Of a DNA stretch of 64,000 nt, positions 27,969-37,867 are shown one piece after another. Made by a program: the position numbers and the translations under genes. The stretch's first letter is position 1, and each line of letters starts with the position of its first letter. The notes under the pieces are model-generated. The model ran no database searches and was not told where the DNA came from. It saw nothing but the letters and a program-made list of their open reading frames with translations. This DNA is from CAVSVP01 sp963731125 (GTDB lineage: Bacteria > Pseudomonadota > Gammaproteobacteria > Competibacterales > Competibacteraceae), in assembly GCA_963731125.1 (NCBI GenBank), contig CAVSVP010000006.1, positions 186,001-250,000 of the forward strand, written 5' to 3'.

Positions 27969-28171
27969 GAGTCACCTCCATTAGTGCAATTAAGTTTTCT
28001 AGTGGGTGCAGAGCTACAGTCAATGGTTGGTTACCGTGGATTCCGTAACTCTGTTGAAGGTCATATTAGGCGTAATGAGTTTCTAGATGATTTCCTGAAA
28101 CCCACATTTTTGTTTCATTTGTTTCCTTATAATGGGCGTATGTTACGAGAATCTTATCCAGAGGGTTAATT

Positions 28172-30343
28172 GTGGCGAAAGCAATTTACGTGGTACCCAC
28201 CGGAGAAGGAACAGGTTTAACCAGCGTTGCCCTGGGATTGGTCCACGCCTTGGATCGGCGCGGTATTCCAGTCGGTTTTTGTAAACCCATTACGCAACTA
28301 CACGCGTCCGATACCGGACCAGAGCGGTCAACTCGGCTGGTACAGCTTATTGCTAATTTGACCCCACCGGAACCGCTGCCCCAAACGATAGCAGAAGAGC
28401 TGCTTGGGCAGGGTCGGGAAAATGAATTGCTGGAAGAAGTTTTTGCCCGCTATGAAGCGGCCGTCCAGGATGCCAGCATTGTGATAGTTGAGGGTCTGGT
28501 CCCTCGGCAAGGAGAAGGGTTTTTAACAAATCTTAATGTCAAGATCGCCCGCAGCCTTGATGCCGATACACTTTTGGTGACAACTCCAGGCAACAATACT
28601 CCTGAGCAGTTGCAAGAGCTTCTAGAAATCGCTGCTCAGCCCTATGGTGGCATCAACCATGAAAGGTTACCTGGCTGTGTCCTGAACTTCGTAGGCGCTC
28701 CCGTGGATGCGTCGGGGCGACTACGTTTTGATTATGTCAGTGAGGAATTGGATGCAACCACTGCCGCTATACCTGGAAGGTTAACAAATTATGCAGTCTG
28801 TCCCATTTTTCAGACCCCCAAGTTCCGGATGCTGGGCTGTATTCCCTGGCAGCGTGAATTGATGGCACCGCGCGTACAAGACATTATTCGCTTCAACAAC
28901 GCCGAGGTACTTAACACGGGAGATCTAGATCGACGCGTTTATCATGCCACGGTGATAGCGCGCAATTTGGCGCACTACTGCGAAGTATTGCGTTCCGGCG
29001 CCTTGGTGATTACGCCCGGCGACCGCGACGACGTACTGCTGGCCACCTGCATGGCAGCGCTTAACGGCACCCAAATTGCTGCTTTGCTGCTCACCGGTGG
29101 ATTTCGGCCCAGCTCACCGATCTGGAATCTTTGTCAGGCAGGTCTGGAGACGGGTTTACCAGTGCTTCTGGTTCCTTACCAAACCATTGTGGCGGCATTA
29201 AACGTTGGCCGTATTAATCCTGAAGTTCCTTTAGACGATCTCGACCGCATTCAGCGAGTGGTGCAGACGGTAGCCGCCAATCTCAGTCTGCAATGGATTG
29301 ACGAATTGCTGACCCGGACAGAAGAACGGCGACTGAGTCCGCCTGCTTTCCGCCATTTGCTGGTGGAACGGGCACGCCAAGCCAACAAGCGGATTGTCCT
29401 GCCAGAAGGTGATGAACCGCGCACGATCCGGGCAGCTGTGGAATGCCGGCGGCGCAATATTGCCCGCTGCGTGCTACTGGGCGAGCCGGGACACATCCAT
29501 CGGGTGGCGGCCCGCCATGGCGTGGAGCTGTCCGACGAAATCGAAATCCTTGATCCACAACCCATTATCCCGCGTTATATTACGCCCATGGTTGAACTGC
29601 GCAAGGCTAAAGGACTGACGCCAGAAGTCGCGGAAGAGGAACTTCAGGATGCCGTGGTGCTGGGCACGATGATGCTCCACCGAGGAGAAGTGGACGGCTT
29701 AGTGTCAGGCGCGATACATACCACCGCCAATACCATCCGCCCTGCCCTCCAGCTTATTAAGACCGCACCTGGCGTAAAGCGGGTTTCCTCTATCTTTTTT
29801 ATGTGTCTACCGGAGCAGGTATTAGTCTATGGAGATTGCGCCGTTAATCCAGACCCAGACGCCGAAACCTTAGCGGATATTGCCATCCAGAGCGCTGCAT
29901 CGGCTAAAGCTTTTGGTATCGAGCCCCGGGTTGCCATGCTGAGCTACAGTACCGGTGAATCTGGCATCGGCAACGATGTAGAAAAGGTCCGTGAGGCAAC
30001 CCGCATCGCGCGGGAGCACTACCCTAATTTATTAATCGACGGGCCGCTGCAGTATGACGCGGCAGCCATTAAAGCAGTGGCCCAAAATAAAGCGCCCGAC
30101 AGCAAAGTGGCTGGACGCGCTACGGTATTTATTTTTCCTGATCTTAATACAGGCAACACCACCTATAAAGCAGTGCAACGCAGCGCTGAGGTTATCAGCA
30201 TTGGCCCAATGCTCCAGGGACTGAGAAAGTCTGTCAATGACTTATCGCGTGGCGCTTTGGTAGAAGATATTGTATTTACCATTGCCCTGACCGCCATCCA
30301 AGCTCAGCAAGCAGAGGAACGGGAACGTAAGAGAGGTCAGTAG
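28172..30343 (+). CDS. pta: phosphate acetyltransferase
   Basis: Pta interconverts acetyl-CoA and acetyl phosphate. The 723-residue long form has an N-terminal dethiobiotin-synthetase-like P-loop domain (VPTGEGTGLTSVALGLV), a central DRTGG domain, and the C-terminal catalytic PTA_PTB domain from about residue 390 (RHLLVERARQANKRIVLPEGDEPR, then LSYSTGESGIGNDVEKV and VFIFPDLNTGNTTYKAVQR). The start is GTG at 28172 after a GAGGG site. No ackA is in the window. pyk starts 24 bases downstream, so the two were probably cotranscribed. Confidence 0.95.
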   Translation: MAKAIYVVPTGEGTGLTSVALGLVHALDRRGIPVGFCKPITQLHASDTGPERSTRLVQLIANLTPPEPLPQTIAEELLGQGRENELLEEVFARYEAAVQDASIVIVEGLVPRQGEGFLTNLNVKIARSLDADTLLVTTPGNNTPEQLQELLEIAAQPYGGINHERLPGCVLNFVGAPVDASGRLRFDYVSEELDATTAAIPGRLTNYAVCPIFQTPKFRMLGCIPWQRELMAPRVQDIIRFNNAEVLNTGDLDRRVYHATVIARNLAHYCEVLRSGALVITPGDRDDVLLATCMAALNGTQIAALLLTGGFRPSSPIWNLCQAGLETGLPVLLVPYQTIVAALNVGRINPEVPLDDLDRIQRVVQTVAANLSLQWIDELLTRTEERRLSPPAFRHLLVERARQANKRIVLPEGDEPRTIRAAVECRRRNIARCVLLGEPGHIHRVAARHGVELSDEIEILDPQPIIPRYITPMVELRKAKGLTPEVAEEELQDAVVLGTMMLHRGEVDGLVSGAIHTTANTIRPALQLIKTAPGVKRVSSIFFMCLPEQVLVYGDCAVNPDPDAETLADIAIQSAASAKAFGIEPRVAMLSYSTGESGIGNDVEKVREATRIAREHYPNLLIDGPLQYDAAAIKAVAQNKAPDSKVAGRATVFIFPDLNTGNTTYKAVQRSAEVISIGPMLQGLRKSVNDLSRGALVEDIVFTIALTAIQAQQAEERERKRGQ

Positions 30344-31003
30344 GTAATTTTGATCAGGAACACAGCAATGACATTTCCAGACCATAAAACCAAACTAGTC
30401 TGCACTATTGAGCCCGCTTCCCAAACACCGGCCATTCTCGAGGAGATGATCAAGGCAGGGATGAACATAGCGCGCCTTAACTTTTCTCATGGTGACTTCG
30501 CAAACCATAAAAAAATAATTAATAATATCCGTACTGCTGCACATAAGATTGGTAACCGTGTGGCCATAATGGCTGATCTACCTGGCCCCAAAATCCGTAT
30601 TGGTCAACTGGCCAATGAGCCTCTTGAGCTACAGACAGGCACCACCTTTACTCTAACAACGGACGCCATTGTCGGTAATGCAGAGAAAGCGTCCGTCAGC
30701 TTCCAGCGTCTTCCCAAGGTGGTCAAAGCGGGCGATAACCTGTTTCTTAATGACGGCTTTATTCAGCTTGAAATTATTCAAGTTAAGGATATCGAGGTCC
30801 ACTGCCGGGTGCTGGTCGGAGGTGAATTACGTTCCCGTAAGGGGCTAAATCTTCCGGGAATCGATTTAGGAGTTAGCGCTTTTACCGAGCATGATCACGC
30901 CTGTCTCAAGTTCGCGTTGCAACAGGGTGTAGATGCACTGAGTCAGTCTTTTGTTGCTGCTGCCGCTGATGTGGAAGCGGTTCGGAAAGCATCAGCAGCG
31001 TTA

Positions 31004-32279
31004 GAACGTGTCCGTAATTAAGTTGAACACTTAGGTGAGATTCTGTAGTTCCATTCGCCATGGAATCGAGCACGCCTGAGGTTAACGCTGTTCATCTGAG
31101 CATCAGTCACTTTTTTGCCTTTTGGGTAATCGTTGGTATCCAACTCAGCTTGAATATGTAACCCTCCGCGCGTGGTGGTATTGCCGATGAGATTGACTAC
31201 CACTTCATGGCTGGTCAAGGGCTTGGCTCGCCAGTTGGTACTGATATGGCAAAACATCCGGTGCTCGATCTTGTTCCACTTGCTGGTTCCGGGCGGAAAA
31301 TGACAAACTGAGATTTGCATCCCGGTCTCGTCCGCCAAGCTCTGAAGGGCGCGTTTCCAGAGTCGCACTCGGTACCCATTACTGCCGCCGCAGTCGGCCG
31401 TCACCAGCACATGCGTGGCCTGCGGATAGCTCACACGTCCCATCTTGTACCACCAGCGTCGGCTGCTTTCCACGGCAAATTCGGCCGTATCATCATCGGT
31501 TCCCACACTGACCCAACCGACATTCGCCGTCTGATCATACCCGCCATAGGGACTGACCCGATCGGTGCCGAAATCGTGAACCTGGGTACGACGAGGTTGC
31601 CCTTTGCCTCGCCATTCCCGGCCCTGGTTGGCAAACTCCCCGATCAACTCCTTTTTTTTCGTGTCCACCGAAATCACCGGCTGCCCATGGCGTTGGAACC
31701 GTTTCACGCGCCGGGTCAGATACCGAAACTGCTTGTCCCGATCAGGATGCCCTCGGCCCTCTTCGGTTTTGCGATTGCTCTGCAGACGGTAGCCTAACTC
31801 CGAGAGTAATTCGTACACCTTTTGACGGCCTACTCGATAACCATCACTGGCCAGTGTCTCAGCTAGTTGACGCGTGCTCTTACAGGTCCAGAGCAACGGC
31901 GACTCGGGATCGCCGCGCGTGGTGTCCTCCACCAGCCCCTTGAGGGTATCGATCAGTGCCGGCGCCTGAATTGTCAATGCCTTGCGGCCCCCTCCCGGTT
32001 GCCGAATACGCCTGTCAGCTTCGTCCTTGTCCGAACGCGCAAGTTCGCGCAGACCCCGATAGATTGTCGTCCGCGACAGCTGGGTTGCCTTGGAAACCAA
32101 CGCTTTCCCCCCACGTCCGATCGCTTTCGCCTCCGCTGCCGCCCACAGTCGCTTCGTCCACTCGTTGAAAAACGGCTCTAACGCAATATACTTCTCTCGG
32201 AGAGTATTAACCAGATTGATGTCCATCCGAGCCGTCTAGCAGAATCCCTATAATGTCCAAGTTATTCGCGGACACATCC
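31004..32279 (-). mobile_element. ISAzo13-type insertion sequence in pyk
   Basis: 1276 bases carrying one transposase. The ends are related inverted repeats (GAACGTGTCCG on the left, GGATGTGTCCG read from the right), and similarity continues inward. TTA is duplicated on both sides (31001-31003 and 32280-32282), and this join restores the pyk reading frame. The transposase is intact, so the element may still be active. Confidence 0.85.
31018..32226 (-). CDS. ISAzo13-family transposase
   Basis: A 402-residue DDE transposase. The N-terminal helix-turn-helix (LVSKATQLSRTTIYRGLREL) precedes the catalytic domain with VISVDTKKKELIGEFANQGR, VTADCGGSNGYR and WNKIEHRMFCHI (the D, D, E positions). The end RRARFHGEWNYRISP fits ISAzo13 members. 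It is intact, runs against pyk, and its ATG is at 32226. It fills almost all of the element. Confidence 0.85.
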   Translation of the reverse strand: MDINLVNTLREKYIALEPFFNEWTKRLWAAAEAKAIGRGGKALVSKATQLSRTTIYRGLRELARSDKDEADRRIRQPGGGRKALTIQAPALIDTLKGLVEDTTRGDPESPLLWTCKSTRQLAETLASDGYRVGRQKVYELLSELGYRLQSNRKTEEGRGHPDRDKQFRYLTRRVKRFQRHGQPVISVDTKKKELIGEFANQGREWRGKGQPRRTQVHDFGTDRVSPYGGYDQTANVGWVSVGTDDDTAEFAVESSRRWWYKMGRVSYPQATHVLVTADCGGSNGYRVRLWKRALQSLADETGMQISVCHFPPGTSKWNKIEHRMFCHISTNWRAKPLTSHEVVVNLIGNTTTRGGLHIQAELDTNDYPKGKKVTDAQMNSVNLRRARFHGEWNYRISPKCST

Positions 32280-32902
32280 TTAGGCTACCGTCCATTTATT
32301 ATCGCCAAGATTGAACGGGCAGATGCGCTGGCCAAAATTGATGAAATCTTGCAGGTTACCGACGGCATTATGATCGCTCGCGGTGATCTCGGGGTAGAAA
32401 TTCCCATCGAACGTATTGCTGTGGTGCAAAAGCAACTGATGGAACAAGCGAGGGGAAAGGGAAAGCCGGTAATCACTGCCACGCAAATGTTGGAATCGAT
32501 GGTCGAGCGGCGACGCCCCACTCGTGCAGAAGCCACCGATGTGGCTAATGCCATCTTGGATGGAACCGACTGTGTTATGATTTCTGAGGAATCAGCGATG
32601 GGCAAGTACCCAGCGGAAGCCGTCACAATGTTAGCGAAGATTGCCGCTACTACCGAACCTCACCGTCGTAATCATCATTTGCTCCAGGACGCACTGCAGA
32701 TCCACGGTAATACCGGTGCTCTCAATCTCGTGAATCTCATCACTGAAAGCGTTTACCATACGCTAGAGCGTAGCGCTCCAGCAATAATCATCGTTCCCAC
32801 TCACAGCGGAGCCACTGCTCGAAACCTGACACGGTTTAGGCTTCCCGTATGGATAACAGCCGTCAGTGCCTTGGAAAATACCTGTCAGGTATTGCAATTT
32901 TC

Positions 32903-34283
32903 CTCTTTGTAACGAATTCTGTTGATGAGCTAAATCCGAGTTGAAAACTGTCTCCGAGTACGAGATGTTGCGGGTTAGCACCACCCAACCCGGCATCGCG
33001 ACACCCGGAGGCAGCCATGAGTACTGTAGCGTATCAAGCGACGCGAGGCTATCGAACCATTCGGCTTGCGTTAGCGGAAGCGGACTATGAGCGGTTTTTG
33101 CGCGATGGCGCGTTTTGTAGAGAGCAGCTTGCTGGGCGGTATGAGCAGTCTCCGGAGCTGTTTCCGGCGAGTTGGGAGCAAGGGTATGTGTTCTGTGGTA
33201 AGACACCAGCGTCACGCAAGCAAGGGCTGCGTTGTCGGCGGGTTCGCCTCAAGGCGAACGGCGCGGTGTTTACGGTAGCCCCGGCGTTTATCATGCCTTA
33301 TATGACGGCAGCGGTGACGGAGGTGGAAAAGGGCTTGTTCTTAATGCGTTTTCATGTCCCGTGCTGGGCCCTAGCCTACGTGTTTGGACGCAATGCGATG
33401 TACTGGTATCGGTTGCAGCAGGGGCTGGGTCGGCTGAGCGTCGTGGGTACCACCGTCAAAGCGCCCGAGCGCCTACCGCAGGACCTGGTGGCCGATGAGA
33501 AGCACAGCCGGTTAGATGGGCAAAAGATTTATATCGCCACGACCGCCGGTGCAGAGTGCATACTGGGGGCATCGGTAGTCGACACGGCCGCGGAGGCGGC
33601 GTTGACCCAAGCCTATGGGGTGTTTGCCAAGGAAGCCCGGACCCTGGATCCAACCTATGCGCCCGAGACCGTCAACACCGATGGCTGGGCGGCTACCCAA
33701 GGTGCTTGGAAGCACCTCTTTCCAAGCATCACTGTTATTCTGTGTTTTTTGCATGCGTTTCTCAAGATCCGCGACCGGGCGACCAAGGCGCTAGGTGGGT
33801 ACTTCGAACAGGTCGGCAAGCGCGTCTGGCAGGCTTATCGGGCGCCGGGAAAAGCCGGTTTTGCCCAACGCCTGCGTCGGCTTCGTGAGTGGGCTGAGCG
33901 GACACTTCCCGAGTCACCGATGAAGACCAATACGCTGGATCTGTGCCGCAAGCGTGCCCAGTTCAGCCGCGGTTACGACCATGCCCGAGCCCATCGCACC
34001 AGTAACTTGGTCGATCGGTTAATGAAGTTTCTCGATCGGGCCTGCTTTAACGCGCAGTACTTCCACGGCACCTTGGTCTCGGCCGAGTTACGGGTACGCG
34101 CGCTGGCGTTGTTGTGGAACTTCTGTCCCTCCTCGCCGGGCACAGTGAAAAAACATCACAGCCGACAATGTCCCGCCGAACGCCTCAACGGCAAACGTTA
34201 TGTCGACAATTGGTTGGAGAACTTGCTTGTCTCAGGCTCTATGAACGGCCTAGAACATCATCAACAGAATCCGTTATAAAGAG
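32903..34283 (+). mobile_element. insertion sequence with 8-base target duplication in pyk
   Basis: 1381 bases with inverted repeats of about 26 bases that differ at two positions and begin CTCTTTRTAACGRATTCTGT. The target duplication CAATTTTC is at 32895-32902 and 34284-34291. The transposase stop codon lies inside the right repeat. The family is not assigned; 8-base duplications occur in several DDE families (for example IS66 and ISL3). Confidence 0.85.
33017..34279 (+). CDS. DDE transposase, family not assigned
   Basis: A 420-residue protein with DDE-type acidic motifs in LVADEKHSRLDGQ and VNTDGWAATQGAW and a long helical C-terminal half (VILCFLHAFLKIRDRA, later AERLNGKRYVDNWLEN). The fold resembles IS256/MULE-like transposases, but I cannot name the family with confidence. 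The ATG follows a GGAGG site. The gene is intact, so the element may be mobile. Confidence 0.75.
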   Translation: MSTVAYQATRGYRTIRLALAEADYERFLRDGAFCREQLAGRYEQSPELFPASWEQGYVFCGKTPASRKQGLRCRRVRLKANGAVFTVAPAFIMPYMTAAVTEVEKGLFLMRFHVPCWALAYVFGRNAMYWYRLQQGLGRLSVVGTTVKAPERLPQDLVADEKHSRLDGQKIYIATTAGAECILGASVVDTAAEAALTQAYGVFAKEARTLDPTYAPETVNTDGWAATQGAWKHLFPSITVILCFLHAFLKIRDRATKALGGYFEQVGKRVWQAYRAPGKAGFAQRLRRLREWAERTLPESPMKTNTLDLCRKRAQFSRGYDHARAHRTSNLVDRLMKFLDRACFNAQYFHGTLVSAELRVRALALLWNFCPSSPGTVKKHHSRQCPAERLNGKRYVDNWLENLLVSGSMNGLEHHQQNPL

Positions 34284-34529
34284 CAATTTTCTTATGGCGT
34301 CTATCCCTTACAAAGAGACGACTATCCGCAGGACTGGACGGCTTTTGCACGCGATTGGCTGCGTGCTCAGAACCTCCGCGGAAACCTTGTGATTCTTACA
34401 GAGGGCCCCTCACCAGCCCATCCCGGTCTTAACCATCGAATGGAAATCCTCGACCTGCGAGATTCTTCTCAATAGCACCTCATCTTGCTTCTTAGTGCTC
34501 TGTTTCAGAAATAATGTCTAGGTTAGGCC

Positions 34530-35987
34530 CAATACCGTTCAATGGGCTTGCCAAATGAAAAGCCTCCAGTCAGGATAGGTTTGCCAAAACTCAAACCTGA
34601 TCAGGAGGCTACGGTGATCGACCTTCGCCAAGAGACTGACGCGTGGACGTCTTTGCCGACGCGTGATCGACTCCGCGCTTTGCAAGCTATCATTCCCCGT
34701 GCGCAGGGGGAAGAGGGGCTGGCACAAACCGGCCAAGAGGGGGCGGTGTGTAAACGTCTGCCGGGGTGGTTCATGGGGTGGTTCATGATTGCGCTGGGGC
34801 TGTGTGGTCGGGACAGCTATCGGCAGATTTTTCGCTGGTTGCACCCGTTTCGCCCGGGTGGCGTACCGGGGCGCTCGACCGTGTGCGAAGCGCGCAAGCG
34901 GCGGGGCATTGGACCGCTGCGGGTGCTGGCCGAGCGGGCGATCTGCCGGTTGGGTCGAGCGGAGACGCCCGGGGCTTTTTACCGGGGAATGCGCCCGATG
35001 GCCTGGGACGGCGTTGTGCTGGATGTGGCCGATACCGAGGCTAATGAGCGCGCCTTCGGCCGACCCGGCAGTGGCCGCGCCCCCGGGGCTTTTCCCCAGG
35101 GGCGGCTGTTGGCCCTGTGCGAAACTGGCAGCCAGGTCTTGTGGCGCCGGTGGCTCAAACCGCTGAAGCACGGCGAGGCGAGCAGGGCTCGCTACCTTTT
35201 GCGGTCGCTGCAACCGGACATGCGGCGGCTGTGGGACCGCAATTTTCTGAACTATGCCAGTGTCTCGGCGGTGCGCGCGCGCGAGGCTCACCGGTTGGCG
35301 CGTATCACGTCCAACCGCATCTTCGAGCCGATTGAGGTCTTGGCTGATGGCGCCTCCCTGGCCCAGCGCTACCACCACGGCGCCGATCGGCGCCGCGATC
35401 GCCACGGGATCATGGTGCGGATCATCGCGTACACGCTCGCCGATCCAACTCGCTCGGGCGCGGGTGAGCGGCATCGGTTGCTGACGACGCGGCTCGACGC
35501 CGCGCTCGCTCCCGCCACCCCCCGGGTCTGTCTCTATCACGAGCGCTGGGAGGAAGAACTGACGCTTGATGAACTCAAACCCCATCAGCGCGAACGCCCG
35601 GTGCTGCGCCGCCAACCCCCGGCCGGGGTGGTGCAGGAAGTCTACGGGCTGCTCCTGGCCCATGTCCTGGTGCGGGTGCTGATGGATGATGCCGCCGCTA
35701 CGCAGAACCTGGACCCGCGCCGACTGTCGTTTACTGCTACGCTCAAAATCCTGCGGTGTCGTCTGCCTGAGTGCCCATCCAGTCAGCGCGGGAGCCAGCG
35801 CTGGTACCGCCGGCTGGTGCAGGAGGTGGCCGAGGCGGTCATCGCACTGCGGCGCAACCGTATCAATCCCCGCGTCATCAAACGCAAAATGCGCAAATGG
35901 TACAAGAAAAGGCCTATCCATCGTCGTCCTCCTCAACCCACGAAACCTTTTGAGCAGGCCATCGTGATGGGCCATTGAACGGTATTG
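34530..35987 (+). mobile_element. IS4-type insertion sequence nested in the IS630-type element
   Basis: 1458 bases with ends CAATACCGTTCAATGG and its inverse. A 10-base target duplication AGGTTAGGCC is present at 34520-34529 and 35988-35997, typical of IS4. The insertion sits just after the stop codon of the outer transposase. The internal transposase is intact. Confidence 0.88.
34614..35978 (+). CDS. IS4-family transposase
   Basis: A 454-residue DDE transposase with the N-terminal DLRQETDAWTSLPTRDRL, the first catalytic Asp in GVVLDVADTEANERAFG, a second in EVLADGASL, and the YHERWEEE (Y-x2-R-x3-E) signature near residue 315 that defines IS4. The start chosen is GTG at 34614 with an AGGAGG site 6 bases upstream; a longer frame from the ATG at 34542 begins inside the terminal repeat region. 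The antisense frame is a shadow. Confidence 0.85.
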   Translation: MIDLRQETDAWTSLPTRDRLRALQAIIPRAQGEEGLAQTGQEGAVCKRLPGWFMGWFMIALGLCGRDSYRQIFRWLHPFRPGGVPGRSTVCEARKRRGIGPLRVLAERAICRLGRAETPGAFYRGMRPMAWDGVVLDVADTEANERAFGRPGSGRAPGAFPQGRLLALCETGSQVLWRRWLKPLKHGEASRARYLLRSLQPDMRRLWDRNFLNYASVSAVRAREAHRLARITSNRIFEPIEVLADGASLAQRYHHGADRRRDRHGIMVRIIAYTLADPTRSGAGERHRLLTTRLDAALAPATPRVCLYHERWEEELTLDELKPHQRERPVLRRQPPAGVVQEVYGLLLAHVLVRVLMDDAAATQNLDPRRLSFTATLKILRCRLPECPSSQRGSQRWYRRLVQEVAEAVIALRRNRINPRVIKRKMRKWYKKRPIHRRPPQPTKPFEQAIVMGH

Positions 35988-35990
35988 AGG

Positions 35991-37176
35991 TTAGGCCGCC
36001 TCTTCATAGTCAGTTAGGGTGGAAGCACAAGAAGCGGTGAGGAATTTTTCGTGGGCCTCAATTTTCTTGAGTAGCGCTGTTAGTTTGTCGCGATTAAACT
36101 TCCATTTGAAAGGCGTCGGATTCTGATTGGTCAGTGTTTCGTACAATGCTAACCGCAGTCGAATCGCGGCCAAGTCAGCAAAGTCATTCGGTGTCAGCAC
36201 CTTACGTTGAATGATCGAGAAGTAGATTTCGACCTGATTGAGCCAACTGGCGTGGATCGGCGTATGCACCAGAATGATTCGGTGATCGCTTTGATGCAGT
36301 CGGTTCTCCGCCGCTTTACCGCGATGCGACGAGCCATTGTCGACGATCCAAAACAACCGCTCGGTGGACCGGTACGGCTCTTCCGCCAACACCTGATCGA
36401 CCAGCCGACCAAATGGCTTAATGCCGGTCTTCGCTTCGCAACGACCCATCACGTAACCCCGCCGTACCTCCCAAGCCGCCAGATACTGCAACGCCCCGCC
36501 CCGTTCGTACTCATGCTCAATGCGAGCCACACGCCCGGGTGCCGGCGCTAGCGGCGGATGACAGCGGTGCCGGGCTTGAATGCTCGTTTTTTCATCGGCG
36601 CTCAACATATAATCGCTACTGCCCAAGGGTTGATCTTGCCAACTTCCAGCCTAGAGATCCAGAATCGGTCCCGCTTTCTCAGCAAACCGCGGATCGCGAG
36701 GAAAAAGCCAGTACTGGTACCGCCACGGCTTGATCGCATCGCTACACAAAATCCGCCATACGCTGCTCCGACTGATCGATTTGCGCAGCGTTTGTTGCGC
36801 ACGGCTCCTCACATCCGCCAACGACTGGCGGCTCAAGGGCTGCTTGGTCTCCGCCACCACTTCACACGCTAACGCCTTAACCAGCGCTTGATCCAGAGGG
36901 GGAAAAGTCCGACGACCGTCCCCGACCCAATCGATCCACTACGGAAAAGTCCCCCGCCATCCAGCGTTGCCGCCACCGTTGAACTTGACGCCCTGAGAGC
37001 CCTACGCGTGCCCCGGCCTCCGCATGACCCAAGCCAGCATTCTCGTGCAGGAGCAACACCAACTGATAACGCTGAACCGTCTGATAAGGGGCCGTCTTAC
37101 GACGCACCTTCCGGCGCGCTTGCTGTAAAAATACCTCCGGAAACACAGGGCATAGTGTTGGGGCAGGACCCGGCAT
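35991..37176 (-). pseudogene. IS630-type transposase, broken
   Basis: The transposase reads from 37176: KTAPYQTVQRYQLVLLLHEN and the helix-turn-helix GAGARVGLSGRQVQRWRQRW, then changes frame by one base near 36890-36900, continues VAETKQPLSRQSLADVRSRA to GPILDL, meets an in-frame TAG at 36651-36653 where relatives have Tyr, and goes on with DYMLSADEKTSIQARHRCHP and WIVDNGSSHRG to EEAA. One frameshift and one stop make it inactive. The DEKTS and DNxSxH motifs are the catalytic acids of the IS630 family. Confidence 0.85.
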
Positions 37177-37274
37177 GGTATTGACTCCCCTCTAGCACCA
37201 AAGTAAGGTCTTTTCTCACGCTGGCATTGTACAACAACCTTCGTAACCTAGACATTATTTCTGAAACAGAGCAC

Positions 37275-37691
37275 TTAGCTCCGTAGCACGAAGCGCTTAA
37301 AATCCGCCTTTACCGCGGCAGCGTCGGCAGGAACACAAGGAGTGGCTTGGTTTCTGCCTACTTTGAACAGCACCTTGGATTTTGCACCGTCCAAGGGAAC
37401 TCTTTCGATCTGATAAGCAATTTGATAGTTATCGGTTTTGGCGAAATAACACTCTACGGTAATGCGATTAAAATCTACATTGTAGAAACGCCAACCAGTA
37501 TTATTCTTTGCCCAGAGGCTAGCTCGCGTCCAAATATCCCTGCATGAAGCTTCATCTTCACACACCAGTTCTTCATCAGCTAGCATTGCCGTTTCTGCCC
37601 GTTGCGGGGATGTTCCAAGGGCGCATCCCGAAACTAAGAGAAACAAGCTTGCATTGACAATAAGATGAAATATTAACCTTTCAAGTTTCAT
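37275..37691 (-). CDS. small hypothetical lipoprotein
   Basis: A 138-residue lipoprotein. The signal peptide ends in the lipobox LLVSGC with Cys23. The mature part contains two further cysteines near VCEDEASC that could form a disulphide, then a strand-rich region (WRFYNVDFNRITVECYFAK). The family is not recognised. The stop codon TAA falls exactly in the TTA flanking the IS630-type element, and the same TTA lies on the far side, so the native end seems preserved. It was originally convergent with pyk, about 17 bases apart. Confidence 0.65.
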   Translation of the reverse strand: MKLERLIFHLIVNASLFLLVSGCALGTSPQRAETAMLADEELVCEDEASCRDIWTRASLWAKNNTGWRFYNVDFNRITVECYFAKTDNYQIAYQIERVPLDGAKSKVLFKVGRNQATPCVPADAAAVKADFKRFVLRS

Positions 37692-37867
37692 AGGTTGAAC
37701 TCTTTTCTCGTGAACTATTGCAAGTGTTTTTTATTTTCAATGCCAAGTAGACTGACAGATTCACATAAAGTTTAAATATCACGCGGTAGGATACTGTTCG
37801 ACGAAAGTACGTAGAATTTATAACCTACTCAGCAGCACTTAACTCATAACTGCCGATAATCAATATA

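Larger units (their letters stand above)
30368..34475 (+). pseudogene. pyk: pyruvate kinase, interrupted by two insertion sequences
   Basis: Pyruvate kinase makes pyruvate and ATP from PEP and ADP. Three exon-like pieces are seen: 30368-31003 (N-terminal, TKLVCTIEPASQ, ARLNFSHGDF and MADLPGPKIRIG), 32283-32902 (IIAKIERADAL, IMIARGDLGVE, ITATQMLESM, TRAEATDVANAILDGTDC), and 34292-34475 (C-terminal, YPQDWTAFARDWLRAQNLRG, ending DSSQ). The first element (31004-32279) is flanked by TTA and the second (32903-34283) by the 8-base repeat CAATTTTC. Removing both elements and one copy of each duplication gives 480 codons, an uninterrupted protein of 479 residues. As it stands, the gene cannot make the enzyme. 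Confidence 0.93.
34495..37274. mobile_element. dead IS630-type element split by an IS4 element
   Basis: The outer pair of inverted repeats is identical over about 31 bases: GTGCTCTGTTTCAGAAATAA at 34495 onward and its reverse complement ending at 37274. TTA (or TA) flanks both ends, as expected for IS630. Inside, an IS4-type element occupies 34530-35987. Without it the outer element would be about 1.31 kb. The transposase is broken. It inserted between the 3' ends of pyk and the small lipoprotein gene. Confidence 0.85.

Noticed and set aside
27655..27984. 109-residue plus-strand repeat frame
   Set aside because: It mirrors the minus-strand repeat gene, which has a signal peptide and a proper ribosome site.
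34539..35975. 478-residue minus-strand frame
   Set aside because: Antisense shadow of the IS4-family transposase; GC-rich, no motifs of its own.
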